Below, piece by piece: positions 8,350-17,430 of a stretch of 64,000 nucleotides of DNA (the first letter of the stretch is position 1; every line of letters starts with the position of its first letter). This DNA is from Ochrobactrum sp. RH2CCR150. GTDB taxonomy: Bacteria; Pseudomonadota; Alphaproteobacteria; Rhizobiales; Rhizobiaceae. The notes beneath the pieces were generated by a model. That model did not search any database. It was given only the letters and a program-made list of their open reading frames with translations, and had not been told where the DNA came from. Where the stretch lies: positions 350,582-414,581 of the forward strand of contig JACGXE010000005.1 in assembly GCA_014138095.1 (NCBI GenBank), given 5' to 3'. The position numbers were made by a program, and so were the translations under genes.

Positions 8350-10971
8350 GTGATCTTCTTAACGGCAGATTTGAAATTGGCTTATTTATCGACGTTTCGG
8401 ATTCTTGCATTTTCTCTATTGATCGGTGCGCTTTCGTCGGGCGGCATGGCGTCCGCCATTGCGCCCGCCAGCGCGCAGGATAACAAGCCGCAAGCGCAGC
8501 AGACTGCGCAACCGGCCCCAGCCAATCAAGCGCCTGCCAGTCCTTCAAATGACGGCGCTCAGGCTGCGCCGGCAAACGATGGCGATCAGGAGCCTCATCC
8601 GCCGATACCGGCCATTGTACAGCAGCAAAAGCCGATCATTGACGATCTGAAGCAACAGGCGCAGAAGATCAGTGAACAGCTGCAAAAATCTGGAACCAGC
8701 GACGAAACTCTGGCCAATCTGAAGCTTCAGCTGGACGGGCTTTCCAAAAAGCTTCTCGATGCGGGTGTCGCCTTCCGTCCGCGCCTGACCGAAATCAATA
8801 CACGTCTGGAGCAGCTCGGCCCTGCGCCGACCGGCGAGGCGACGGAACCGGGCATCGTCACCGATGAGCGCAAGAAGCTCACCGCCGAAAAAGCGGCGAT
8901 CAATGCGATGATCGGGGACACGGAAGATACATCGCTGAACGTCAATCAGATGTCGGCAAAGATCGGCGATCTGCGTCGCGACCTTTTTGCGAGAACGCTG
9001 TCGCAGCGCGTCAATCTTGACTCTGCACTCGGCACCGAGGTTGCAGCAGCGGCGAGCAATCAGGTGGTGTCGCTGTGGCGCATCATCCAGTCATGGTGGC
9101 GCTTCGTCGTCACTTTCAAGCTGAATTCGTTCCTGGCCGCTGCATTTTTCGCATTCGTCGGCGCACTGGTGATCCAGCTTGGTGCGCGGCGTGTTCTGGG
9201 TACGCTTTATCAGCGAGATCCAACCATCGAGTCGCCATCCTATCTCAGCCGTCTTCTGGTTGCTTTCTGGTCCACGGTCATTCCGTCGGCGGCAATTGGC
9301 GTCTTTCTGGCGACCACCTATTTCTTCCTGAATTATTTCAATGTTCTAAGGACGGACGTTGCGTCGATACTGGAATCGCTGTTCATCGTCCTCGGCCTCG
9401 TTTTCTTCATCCATCGGCTTGCAGCAGCCTGTATCAGCCCCGACATGCCGCAATGGCGGCTCGTGCCGGTTGCCCCGCGCCCCGGACGGGTTCTTGGCCT
9501 GCTGATAACAGCGACGGCACTGACAACGGGCATCGATTCCTTTGTCGGAACGGTCAACAAGCTTCTGTCGTCGCCCTTGTCGCTCACCATGGCACAAAGC
9601 CTTTTGGCGACTGTGATGGTGGGTATTCTCATTCTGGCCATCGCCTTCCTGAAACCGGTGGTGCGGCGTGATGATGAGGGTGTGCGCTCATGGCCGCGTG
9701 GGTTCAAGGCATTCCTGATCATTCTGGGACTACTGCCCATTTTAGCCGCCGTTTTTGGCTATATCGGCTTGGCGCGCTTCCTGTCGCAGCAGATCGTCGT
9801 CACGGGTGCGTTTCTGGTGACGATGTATCTCGGCTTTCTGACGGGCCGTGCCATTTCCGAAGAACAGGCATTTGCATCCAGCAAGGTCGGCGCAGGTCTG
9901 CGCGAGCGTTTTCACTTCGATGATGCGACATTGGACCAGCTGGGTCTCGTCGCAGGCATTCTCATCAATCTGGTCGTCGCGCTGATCGGTATCCCGCTGG
10001 TGCTGATGCAGCTCGGCTTCCAGTGGGCCGAACTGAAGAATGCATTCTTCAAACTGATGACCGGTTTTGAGATCGGCAATATGTCGGTTTCGCTGATGGG
10101 GCTGCTCACCGGCGTTCTGCTGTTTATCATCGGATATTTGCTGACGCGCTGGTTTCAGAATTGGCTCGACAACAGCGTCATGGCGAGAGGCCGCGTCGAT
10201 TCCGGCGTGCGCAACTCGATCCGCACGGTGGTCGGTTATGTCGGGCTCTGTCTTGCTGCCCTGATGGGCGTCTCCGCGGCCGGGTTCAATATGTCCAATC
10301 TGGCGCTGATCGCCGGTGGTCTTTCCCTCGGTATCGGTTTTGGTCTTCAGAATATCGTCCAGAATTTCGTTTCGGGTCTCATTCTTCTCGCCGAACGCCC
10401 GTTCAAGGTTGGCGACTGGGTGGAAGCGGGCACGGTCAGCGGCATCGTGAAAAAGATCAGTGTGCGCGCAACGGAAGTGGAAACCTTCCAGAAGCAATCG
10501 ATCATTGTGCCGAACTCGACGCTCATCAACGGCAATGTCGGCAACTGGACGCATCGCAACAAGCTTGGCCGCATCGATATCAATGTGCAGGCCTCCTATA
10601 CGGAAGATCCAAGACGTGTGCATACGCTGTTGCTGGAGATCGTGCACGGCCACCATTCCATTCTCAGAAATCCTGAGCCGTTCGTTGCTTTCCAAAGCAT
10701 GACCGACTCGCTGATGGTGTTCGATATTTATGCGTTTGTTGCGGACATCACCTCGACCGGTGGCATCAAGAACGAATTGCGGTTTCAGATTGTGGAACGG
10801 TTCCGCGAAGAGGGCCTACATCTGTCCTCGTCTTCAACCGATCTGGTGTTGAGCCTGCCGGAAATCGAGAAGCTTTCAGAGATCGTGCAGAAGGCGCCTA
10901 CAGCTGCGCCGAAGAAGAAAGCGCGCGAAGAGAAAGCCAAGGCAACGGATGACAATGACGATAAAGCCTAA
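8350..10971 (+). CDS. MscS-family mechanosensitive channel (DUF3772-type, long)
   Basis: Large mechanosensitive ion channel that should open on membrane tension in the inner membrane. The order is a signal peptide ending near APASAQ, a Gln/Ala/Pro-rich linker, a coiled periplasmic DUF3772-like region (KLQLDGLSKKLLDAG), about ten membrane segments, then the MscS pore helix and beta domain (GIGFGLQNIVQNFVSG, AERPFKVGDWVEAG). The C-terminus is Lys/Ala-rich. The frame is open from 8146, but the first 68 residues there look noncoding. GTG 8350 or TTG 8371 puts the signal peptide at the N-terminus; neither has a clear ribosome-binding site. Confidence 0.88.
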   Translation: MIFLTADLKLAYLSTFRILAFSLLIGALSSGGMASAIAPASAQDNKPQAQQTAQPAPANQAPASPSNDGAQAAPANDGDQEPHPPIPAIVQQQKPIIDDLKQQAQKISEQLQKSGTSDETLANLKLQLDGLSKKLLDAGVAFRPRLTEINTRLEQLGPAPTGEATEPGIVTDERKKLTAEKAAINAMIGDTEDTSLNVNQMSAKIGDLRRDLFARTLSQRVNLDSALGTEVAAAASNQVVSLWRIIQSWWRFVVTFKLNSFLAAAFFAFVGALVIQLGARRVLGTLYQRDPTIESPSYLSRLLVAFWSTVIPSAAIGVFLATTYFFLNYFNVLRTDVASILESLFIVLGLVFFIHRLAAACISPDMPQWRLVPVAPRPGRVLGLLITATALTTGIDSFVGTVNKLLSSPLSLTMAQSLLATVMVGILILAIAFLKPVVRRDDEGVRSWPRGFKAFLIILGLLPILAAVFGYIGLARFLSQQIVVTGAFLVTMYLGFLTGRAISEEQAFASSKVGAGLRERFHFDDATLDQLGLVAGILINLVVALIGIPLVLMQLGFQWAELKNAFFKLMTGFEIGNMSVSLMGLLTGVLLFIIGYLLTRWFQNWLDNSVMARGRVDSGVRNSIRTVVGYVGLCLAALMGVSAAGFNMSNLALIAGGLSLGIGFGLQNIVQNFVSGLILLAERPFKVGDWVEAGTVSGIVKKISVRATEVETFQKQSIIVPNSTLINGNVGNWTHRNKLGRIDINVQASYTEDPRRVHTLLLEIVHGHHSILRNPEPFVAFQSMTDSLMVFDIYAFVADITSTGGIKNELRFQIVERFREEGLHLSSSSTDLVLSLPEIEKLSEIVQKAPTAAPKKKAREEKAKATDDNDDKA

Positions 10972-11046
10972 TGAACGTGTCGTTCAGTTGCAGTTCAGTT
11001 TTGTCCAACTATAAATGAACAACAGAACGCCGGGTCGTTCTTTGAG

Positions 11047-11073
11047 GATGAAAGCGGGGCACTTGCTTTCATC
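11047..11073 (+). other. Hairpin in the leader of the small secreted protein gene
   Basis: Perfect 9-base inverted repeat (GATGAAAGC, 9-base loop, GCTTTCATC) 41 bases before the start codon at 11114 and 76 bases after the channel gene. It could terminate the channel transcript or act as a leader structure for the next gene; there is no U tract. Confidence 0.4.
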
Positions 11074-11113
11074 GGGGTTGTAGAAGCGGGAGCGGTGGAA
11101 ACGCCGAAACGAT

Positions 11114-11404
11114 ATGAACGTAATTCAGATCAACAAATTTGGTACGATCGGTCTTGGCGCAGTCATTATGCTTGCAGCTTCCATGGGCGGTTCCTACGCT
11201 GCCAAGATTTCCAACAAGGACAGCGCCGCGCAGACCATCGTGGTCACGGAAGGTGCGTCCAAGCGTGAAATGGTCGTCGCACCGGGCGACACTGTCGACT
11301 TCTGTTCCTCCGGCTGTTTCGTGACCTTTCCGAACGGCGATCGTGAAGCATTGACGGGTGATGAGACCATCACTCTTACCGGCGGCAAGGCGACGCTGAA
11401 ATAA
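11114..11404 (+). CDS. Small exported protein of unknown function
   Basis: A 96-residue protein with a clear signal peptide (residues about 1-29, IGLGAVIMLAASMGGSYAA) and a mature part of about 65 residues. The mature part is rich in short beta-like stretches: TIVVTEG, REMVVAPGDTVDF, a CSSGC pair of cysteines, and ITLTGGKATLK. The order of strands and the APGDTVDF stretch resemble a small cupredoxin-like or beta-sandwich fold, but this is only a visual impression. The two Cys, four residues apart, could form a disulfide or bind a metal. It is a single gene with its own strong terminator. Confidence 0.75.
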   Translation: MNVIQINKFGTIGLGAVIMLAASMGGSYAAKISNKDSAAQTIVVTEGASKREMVVAPGDTVDFCSSGCFVTFPNGDREALTGDETITLTGGKATLK

Positions 11405-11425
11405 GATCGCCAAACTGTAGAATTG

Positions 11426-11454
11426 AAAAAGCCGGGCGAAATGCCCGGCTTTTT
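11426..11454 (+). terminator. Rho-independent terminator
   Basis: GCCGGGC/GCCCGGC stem flanked by AAAAA and TTTTTGTTTG, 21 bases after the small exported protein gene. The A/T flanks make it usable from both strands, so it may also serve the opposing dehydrogenase gene ending at 11473. Confidence 0.88.
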
Positions 11455-11472
11455 GTTTGTCGCTCGGTTGGA

Positions 11473-14034
11473 TCAGCTGCGCGGCTTGAGGTTTTCCGGG
11501 TCGTAAAGCGGCTTGTAGCCAACGGACGCCACTTCCACCGGATAGGTTTCGCCGAAATATTCGACGGTCAGCTTGCGACCTTCCTGACAATGGCTCCATG
11601 GCAGATAGGCAAGCGCGATATTCTTGCCGATGGTCGGGCCGAATGCCACCGACGAGGTGAATGAGCGGCGGCCCAGCTCATCGACCAGCGTTTTTCCTGT
11701 TTCCGGCTCCATGACAGGCATGATGCCGACGGGATAACGCGCCACGCCTTTCGAATCGATATTGTCAGTCATAATCAGCGTGCAGAGCATGGCAGGCTGA
11801 TTTTCGCGGGTGCGATACTCGACATGCTTGGCCTTACCGCGGAAATCGGCTTCCTTGACCTTTGGGCGCGCCAGATCGGCTTCAAGGAGATTATACTCCG
11901 TCAGCAGGTCGGCATTCTGAAGGCGCAGGCTTTTCTCCATGCGGCGGGTATTGGCATAGGTTTCTACGCCCACGGCAATTGTGCCGGTGGAGCGCAGCGC
12001 ATCCCAGACGGCGAGGCCATCTTCATAGCGCATGTGCAATTCCCAGCCCTGTTCGCCGACATAGGAAATGCGGAAGGCAGTGACGTCCTTGCCCGCAATC
12101 CTGATGGGCTTGATCGCCGCAAAGGGGAAGTTCTCGGCATCCAGACCTTCCGGATTTTCGACAACCTTCTTGAGGTTCTCGCGAGCATTCGGGCCCCATA
12201 TGCCGACAGTGACATATTTTTCCGTCACATCGGTGATGGTGACGTCAAAGCCCTTATCCTCGGCCACGCGACGCATGTAATGGAAATCGCGGGGGCCTGC
12301 ATCGGCGCCGTTGATCATGCGGATGCGGTCAGCCATGCGGATTGCCGTGAAGTCGGCGCGCACCATGCCTTCATCGTCGAGGAAGTGGGTATAGATGCCC
12401 TTGCCGATATTGGCATCGCCGCCAATCTTGGCCGCGCATAGCCATTCCATCAGCTCGACATGATCCGGGCCTTCAATATCGTACATCGCGAAATGCGAGA
12501 GATTGATGATGCCGCAATTTTCGGTCAGTTCGAGATGTTCGGCATTGGAAACGCGCCAGAAATGGCGGTTGTCCCATTCGTTTTCACGCACGGGAACGCG
12601 GTTGCCATATTTTTCCAGCAGATGCTCATTGGCGGCATAGCCATGCGCACGCTCCCAGCCGCCGAGTTCCATGAAATGACCGCCCAGCTCAACTTCCCGT
12701 TCATAGAACGGCGAACGGCGGATATTGCGACCCTTGGAAAATGGCTCACGGGGATGCACAGCCGGATTATAGACCTTCATCGCCGTTTCGGTGCAGCGAT
12801 CCCAGATGAACTGCTCGGTCATCTGGTGCGGATAGAAACGGGAATAGTCGACGGCGTGATGGTCGATGGATGTGCGACCGTCCGTCATCCAATCGGCAAT
12901 CAGCTTGCCCATGCCGGGGCCGTCCTTGACCCAGATGGCGACTGCATACCAGAGGCCGCGTACCTTCTGGCTTTCGCCCATCGAAGGGCCGCCATCGGTT
13001 GTGACTTGCAGGAAGCCATTGAAGGAATGACTTTCATTGTACCCAAGCTCACCGAGGATCGGGGTCAGTTCAATAGCGCGCTCGAGCGGCTCCAGAACCT
13101 GTTCCATATCGAGGTCGCGCTGCGATGGTGAAAGGCGCGCTTCGTGCTTTTCCAGCAGGTCACGGGGGTGGCAGAGGCGCGGATTGGTCTCTTCGTAATA
13201 GCCCCATTCGATCTGGCCGCCTTCGGCAGTCTTCGGGTCGCCCGTATCGCGCATATAGGCCGAATTGCCCTGATCGCGCATGAGCGGCCAGCCGATTTCC
13301 TTGCCGGTGCCTTCGAATTCATTATACGGGCCGAAGAATGTCAGCGGATGGTCGATTGGCATGACGGGCAGGTCTTCGCCGACCATTTCGGCAATCAGAC
13401 GTCCCCAGAGACCAGCACAGATCACGACATAATCGGCTTCGATGGTGCCGCGATGCGTGACCACACCCTTGATGCGACCGTTTTCGACCAGCAGCGACTG
13501 GGCAGGCGTGTTGGCAAAGCTCTGCAACTTGCCAGCAGCTTCGGCCTGATCGATCAGCTTGCCGGCAACCGTCTGCGAACGCGGGATGACCAGACCGGCA
13601 TCCGGGTCCCACAGACCGCCCTGAACCATGCTTTCTTCGATCAGCGGGAATTTTTCCTTGATCTCCGCCGGTTCAATCAAGCGTGCGCGCGTGCCGAAGG
13701 CCTTGCCGGAAGCGACCTTGCGCTTGATTTCATCCATGCGGCCATCGTCGCCGACACGGGCAACTTCAAGGCCACCGACGCGGGCGTAATGCCCCATCTT
13801 TTCATAGAAATCGATGGAATAAAGCGTGGTCCAGCAGGACAGAAAATCGTGGCTGGTCGCATAGCAGAAATCCGACGCGTGGGCTGTCGAACCGATATCG
13901 GTCGGAATGCCCGACTTGTCGATGCCGACGATGTCGTCCCAGCCCCGTTCGATCAGGTGGTGCACGACGGATGCGCCGACGATGCCACCGAGCCCGACGA
14001 TTACGACTTTCGCCTTTTTAGGAAACTCTGCCAT
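11473..14034 (-). CDS. GcvT-family FAD-dependent demethylating dehydrogenase (dimethylglycine/sarcosine type)
   Basis: Oxidoreductase of 853 residues that probably removes an N-methyl group from a methylated glycine and hands the one-carbon unit to tetrahydrofolate. The N-terminal DAO domain has the FAD-binding GLGGIVG near residues 14-20 and GSTAHASD near residues 47-54, where family members bind FAD covalently through His. The C-terminal half carries GCV_T and GCV_T_C folate-binding domains (YVGEQGWELHM near residue 665, RSFTSSVAFGPTIG near residue 790). The length fits dimethylglycine dehydrogenase. The divergently read GlxA/GbdR-like regulator gene supports choline/betaine catabolism, but the exact substrate is not fixed. 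Confidence 0.82.
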   Translation of the reverse strand: MAEFPKKAKVVIVGLGGIVGASVVHHLIERGWDDIVGIDKSGIPTDIGSTAHASDFCYATSHDFLSCWTTLYSIDFYEKMGHYARVGGLEVARVGDDGRMDEIKRKVASGKAFGTRARLIEPAEIKEKFPLIEESMVQGGLWDPDAGLVIPRSQTVAGKLIDQAEAAGKLQSFANTPAQSLLVENGRIKGVVTHRGTIEADYVVICAGLWGRLIAEMVGEDLPVMPIDHPLTFFGPYNEFEGTGKEIGWPLMRDQGNSAYMRDTGDPKTAEGGQIEWGYYEETNPRLCHPRDLLEKHEARLSPSQRDLDMEQVLEPLERAIELTPILGELGYNESHSFNGFLQVTTDGGPSMGESQKVRGLWYAVAIWVKDGPGMGKLIADWMTDGRTSIDHHAVDYSRFYPHQMTEQFIWDRCTETAMKVYNPAVHPREPFSKGRNIRRSPFYEREVELGGHFMELGGWERAHGYAANEHLLEKYGNRVPVRENEWDNRHFWRVSNAEHLELTENCGIINLSHFAMYDIEGPDHVELMEWLCAAKIGGDANIGKGIYTHFLDDEGMVRADFTAIRMADRIRMINGADAGPRDFHYMRRVAEDKGFDVTITDVTEKYVTVGIWGPNARENLKKVVENPEGLDAENFPFAAIKPIRIAGKDVTAFRISYVGEQGWELHMRYEDGLAVWDALRSTGTIAVGVETYANTRRMEKSLRLQNADLLTEYNLLEADLARPKVKEADFRGKAKHVEYRTRENQPAMLCTLIMTDNIDSKGVARYPVGIMPVMEPETGKTLVDELGRRSFTSSVAFGPTIGKNIALAYLPWSHCQEGRKLTVEYFGETYPVEVASVGYKPLYDPENLKPRS

Positions 14035-14310
14035 TTTATGTGACCCTGGTTGGTATTTGACAGAACCATAATCGCTGATGGGGCAGGATATTTGCCTTTA
14101 TACGACATATTCGCTGCGTGACACGACTGCGTCGATTACCGGTCATAGCCGGGGTTTTGCGCGATAAGCCTGTTCTGCAAGCGACATGCCGGAATGGGCT
14201 TCCCCCGGTCTTGCGAGATTGATTCCGAAAGACCCTTTACGGTTCTGATTTTCTTATCTTTTACACGAACGCCCGATTGGCGGCGTTCTCATTCGCAGCA
14301 CAGATTTCCA

Positions 14311-15309
14311 CTATGCCGCGATGAGCATTTTGCGATCTGCGCGTTCCTGTTGCGGAGAGCGCCCGTAGAGTTCGCGATAGCATTTGGAAAAATGCGACGC
14401 CGAAACGAAGCCGCATGCCACCGCTACTTCCACGACCGGCATGGATGACTGCAAAAGCAGGTGCCGCGCCCGGTCAAGGCGGATTTCCAGATAATAGCGG
14501 GCGGGAGAACGCCCCATCTCTTGCCGGAACAGGCGCTCGACCTGACGGCGCGACAGACCGATCGTATGAGCGACATTGATCAGCGCCTGCGGCTCGGACA
14601 GGTTGGCTTCCATCATCTCGATAATGGTCAAGACCTTGGAGTTCTGGATGCCGAGGCGTGCGCGCAGCGGCAGGCGCTGCCTGTCCTGCGGGCTGCGGAC
14701 GCGATCGGTCAGCGCCTGTTCGCAGATCTTGTTGACCAGATTGGCGTCGAAATCATCGCCGATCAGCTTCAGCATCATGTCAAGCGATGCAGTGCCGCCA
14801 GCGCAGGTGTAGATATTGCTGTCGAATTCGAACAGGTCCGCATAGACCTCTGCCTTTGGGAATGCTTCGGCAAAGCCGGGCAGATTTTCCCAATGGATGG
14901 CGCAGCGCTTTCCGGAAAGAAGTCCGGCTGCGGCGAGAATATGCGCGCCGGTGCAAAGACCGCCGACCGCCACGCCACGATTATATTCTTCGCGCAGCCA
15001 GGCGAAGACCGATTTGTTGCGGAAGTCCTCGACATAGACACCGGAGCAGACAAACACCATGGACGGGCGCTGTTCGCGTTGCAGATAGCGTCGTTCGTCT
15101 TCCAGCGACGCATTGACGGCGCAAACCACGCCGTTCGATGCCGTGACCGGCTGGCCATCCACCGACGTCAGGCGCCAGTGATAGGCCTCGTAGCCGAGCA
15201 TACGATTGGCGATGCGCAGCGGCTCGATGGCCGTCGCAAACGCGATCATCGAAAAGTTCGGAACCAGAAAAAAGACAATAGACCGCTTAATCGATGAAGC
15301 CTGGTTCAT
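14311..15309 (-). CDS. GlxA/GbdR-type AraC-family transcriptional regulator
   Basis: Transcription factor of 332 residues. Residues about 8-195 form a DJ-1/PfpI-like sensor domain (FFLVPNFSMIAFATAIEPLR, with GGLCTGAHILAAAGLL carrying the usual Cys position). Residues about 225-325 form an AraC-type double helix-turn-helix (IGLSRRQVERLFRQEMG, ACGFVSASHFSKCYRELYG). Close relatives include GbdR, the activator of glycine betaine and dimethylglycine catabolism. It lies directly upstream of the demethylating dehydrogenase gene on the same strand, 276 bases apart, so that gene is its likely target. Confidence 0.85.
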   Translation of the reverse strand: MNQASSIKRSIVFFLVPNFSMIAFATAIEPLRIANRMLGYEAYHWRLTSVDGQPVTASNGVVCAVNASLEDERRYLQREQRPSMVFVCSGVYVEDFRNKSVFAWLREEYNRGVAVGGLCTGAHILAAAGLLSGKRCAIHWENLPGFAEAFPKAEVYADLFEFDSNIYTCAGGTASLDMMLKLIGDDFDANLVNKICEQALTDRVRSPQDRQRLPLRARLGIQNSKVLTIIEMMEANLSEPQALINVAHTIGLSRRQVERLFRQEMGRSPARYYLEIRLDRARHLLLQSSMPVVEVAVACGFVSASHFSKCYRELYGRSPQQERADRKMLIAA

Positions 15310-15620
15310 AACCGGACCGTTCCCATTTTTTGAAGCAGGCGCCGCGGTTCCCGACGCGGTGCTGCTTATGTCTCCGTCACGACTGCGGGGTCGATTTCTG
15401 CCCCGCTTTTGCCGGTCGCTATCAGACCGGCGCCCCCTGGATCATTGCCCGCAAATGCTAGGGGAGGACAATGACGCAAACGGGATAGTGCTTTATTGAG
15501 ACACAGAACGGTTAGGTTGCAAAGTGCGGCTAAATGCCTGCCGCGAGAAGGTATTTTTATGTCGTGAAAATGAGGGCGAAACAGGCTCGCCCTCATTCGA
15601 AAAGTAATAATTGTCGCAAA
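15310..15620. other. Gene-free interval with two tandem hairpins
   Basis: No convincing protein-coding gene. Two consecutive perfect inverted repeats occur: GCGGGG...CCCCGC at 15385-15406, followed on the plus strand by TTTT, and GCCGGTC...GACCGGC at 15411-15431. On the minus strand they lie in the leader of the GlxA-type regulator. The rest shows no recognisable element. Confidence 0.5.
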
Positions 15621-15929
15621 TCAGCCCTTACGCGGAGTGTTCGGGCGCGTGGAGCGAACCTGACGGACGATTGGCAGACGGTCGTCGATTGCCGGCCAGC
15701 CAACGTCCTGCCGGATATGTTCCGGCAGATTTTGGATCGAGAGGCGGGTGCGGGCAATCTTGCGGTCCAGCCGCCACTGATCAATCCGGCTCCGCAGTTC
15801 GAAATAAGCCTGACGCAACCAGACAAGTGAAGAAGCGGATGTCGACGGCGTTGGGCGGCGATTGTGACGTGCGGGTTGGCCAATAGTTTGGCCCACGGTT
15901 TGGCCCACGGTTTGGCATTGTACGGTCAT
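15621..15929 (-). CDS. DUF1127 domain protein
   Basis: Small basic protein of 102 residues. The C-terminal half matches DUF1127 (ARTRLSIQNLPEHIRQDVGW), a short Arg-rich family common in alphaproteobacteria and linked in some species to RNA turnover and phosphate or stress physiology. The ATG at 15929 is chosen because GAGGAG sits 8 bases upstream; the frame is open further up. The N-terminus carries a short imperfect repeat TVGQTVGQTIGQ, encoded by a 12-base DNA repeat. It is divergent from the LysR gene, which may control it. Confidence 0.75.
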   Translation of the reverse strand: MTVQCQTVGQTVGQTIGQPARHNRRPTPSTSASSLVWLRQAYFELRSRIDQWRLDRKIARTRLSIQNLPEHIRQDVGWPAIDDRLPIVRQVRSTRPNTPRKG

Positions 15930-16090
15930 TTTCGGTCTCCTCGGGCGAGAATGGATTGGTTTGAATGCCTGCTGCAGCGGGTTGTGTGTTTTCGATGGAG
16001 TTAATGTGCGCTGTGCTTGACGTTCAATCAAACGAAATATAAAAAGGCTTAAGATCAGAAAATTTGATTTATCATCATCGGAGTCCCGTC

Positions 16091-17011
16091 ATGACAGCGC
16101 CCGTCCAGCATCCTTTGCCAATGCTTGATATCGATGTCCTTCGCACGTTTGTGGCGATTGCAGACACGGGTAGTTTCTCATCGGCCGCCAATGCGGTTTT
16201 TCGCACGCCATCGGCTGTATCGATGCAGATCAAGAAACTTGAGGAGCAGATCGGCGTCGCCGTGTTTGACCGCGATGCCCGTTCGGTGACGCTCACCAGT
16301 GATGGCGAAGTTCTGCTCGGTTTTGCGCGCCGCCTTCTGGCGCTCAATCGTGAAGCGGTTTCCAAATTTGTCGCACCGACCGTCACTGGCGTGGTGCGGC
16401 TTGGTTCGCCCGACGATATCGGCGAATGCGTTCTGCCGCTTGTTCTTAAGCGCTTTGCGGAAACGCATCCGGGCGTGACGGTAGACGTGGTGATCGATCA
16501 GAGCAGTAATCTGCGCAAGCGTCTCGATGAGCGGCGTCTCGATGTTACGCTGGTCAATATTTCGCATACGGTGCCCGGCAAGGGTGACACGGAAGTTTTG
16601 CTCGATGAGGAACTCGTCTGGGCTGGCGCGAAATGCGGAACGGCTTATCGCCGCGATCCGTTGCCGCTTTCCATCTGGGAAGAAGGATGCGCCTGGCGCG
16701 GCAATGCGCTGGAAGCGCTCGAAAGCTCGGGCCGTCCTTATCGCATCGCCTATATGAGTTCACATTCCACTGGGCAGCGCGCGGCCATCATGGCCGATCT
16801 TGCCATCGCGCCTTTCGCGAAAACCTTGCTCGGCGAGGGGATTGTTGCGTTGGGGTCGGAGCATGACTTGCCTGAGCTAGGGCGCTATCAGCTCGGCATG
16901 ATTATCAGGCCTGAAGCCGGACCGCATATTCATGCAGTGGCGGAGAATTTGCGCAATGTTTTCGAAGCTTATCGCCGCACGGGACGCTTCGAGACTTTTC
17001 GCGCTTGCTGA
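16091..17011 (+). CDS. LysR-family transcriptional regulator
   Basis: DNA-binding regulator of 306 residues. The N-terminal winged helix-turn-helix is clear (TFVAIADTGSFSSAANAV, then SAVSMQIKKLEEQIGVAVFD), and the remainder is the LysR effector-binding domain with two periplasmic-binding-like lobes. The ATG at 16091 has GGAG 9 bases upstream, while an earlier in-frame codon at 16064 lacks one. LysR proteins often act on the divergent neighbour and on themselves, so the DUF1127 gene across the 161-base gap is a candidate target. The effector is unknown. Confidence 0.88.
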   Translation: MTAPVQHPLPMLDIDVLRTFVAIADTGSFSSAANAVFRTPSAVSMQIKKLEEQIGVAVFDRDARSVTLTSDGEVLLGFARRLLALNREAVSKFVAPTVTGVVRLGSPDDIGECVLPLVLKRFAETHPGVTVDVVIDQSSNLRKRLDERRLDVTLVNISHTVPGKGDTEVLLDEELVWAGAKCGTAYRRDPLPLSIWEEGCAWRGNALEALESSGRPYRIAYMSSHSTGQRAAIMADLAIAPFAKTLLGEGIVALGSEHDLPELGRYQLGMIIRPEAGPHIHAVAENLRNVFEAYRRTGRFETFRAC

Positions 17012-17220
17012 TACAACTCACAAGAACTTGTGGGTGTAAGTAATGCTTTCTCTTGTCAGGACAAAAGGTTGCGCTAGGTTTCCTGTATGACAGCCGGATG
17101 AAACGGCTTCATGGCCAGCAAACAGAGGCGGGGTCCGGGGTGGGCCGATGGATGCTGGCACAATACTGGCATGTGCGCCCATTCATCTGGGCTTTAACGA
17201 CACCTATCGGAGAGACCGCT

Positions 17221-17355
17221 ATGAAACTGACCCGCCTTGTCCCGGTTGCTATTGTTCTCTGTGCCTTCACTCTGGCTTCTTGTGCCAATACGGTTCGCGG
17301 CGTAGGGCGCGATGTCAAAGGCACAGCGCACGCCGTTCAACAGACGGTGGATTAA
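17221..17355 (+). CDS. Entericidin-like small lipoprotein
   Basis: A 44-residue lipoprotein: a Lys/Arg-containing N-terminus, a hydrophobic core (LVPVAIVLCAFTLASC) ending in a lipobox LASC, then the NTVRGVGRDVKGTAHAVQQ stretch typical of the entericidin EcnA/EcnB family. The mature part would be about 24 residues anchored by the lipidated Cys. Entericidins are small membrane lipoproteins tied to stress-induced lysis in enterobacteria; the role here is unproven. A strong terminator follows at once. The frame runs open from 17053, but only the ATG at 17221 gives a lipoprotein signal. Confidence 0.8.
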   Translation: MKLTRLVPVAIVLCAFTLASCANTVRGVGRDVKGTAHAVQQTVD

Positions 17356-17356
17356 G

Positions 17357-17388
17357 AAAAAGGCCCGGGATCTGATCCCGGGCCTTTT
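17357..17388 (+). terminator. Rho-independent terminator
   Basis: GGCCCGGGATC/GATCCCGGGCC stem flanked by AAAA and TTTTC, immediately after the entericidin-like gene. Confidence 0.85.
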
Positions 17389-17430
17389 CATTCATAGCTC
17401 AGTCCTCGTGAACGAGCGCTGTATAATGCT

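Noticed and set aside
15899..15920. Short direct repeat (TTTGGCCCACGG units) as a possible CRISPR or attachment site
   Set aside because: Only two or three contiguous 12-base units within a coding region, with no spacers; explained by the TVGQ repeat of the DUF1127 protein.
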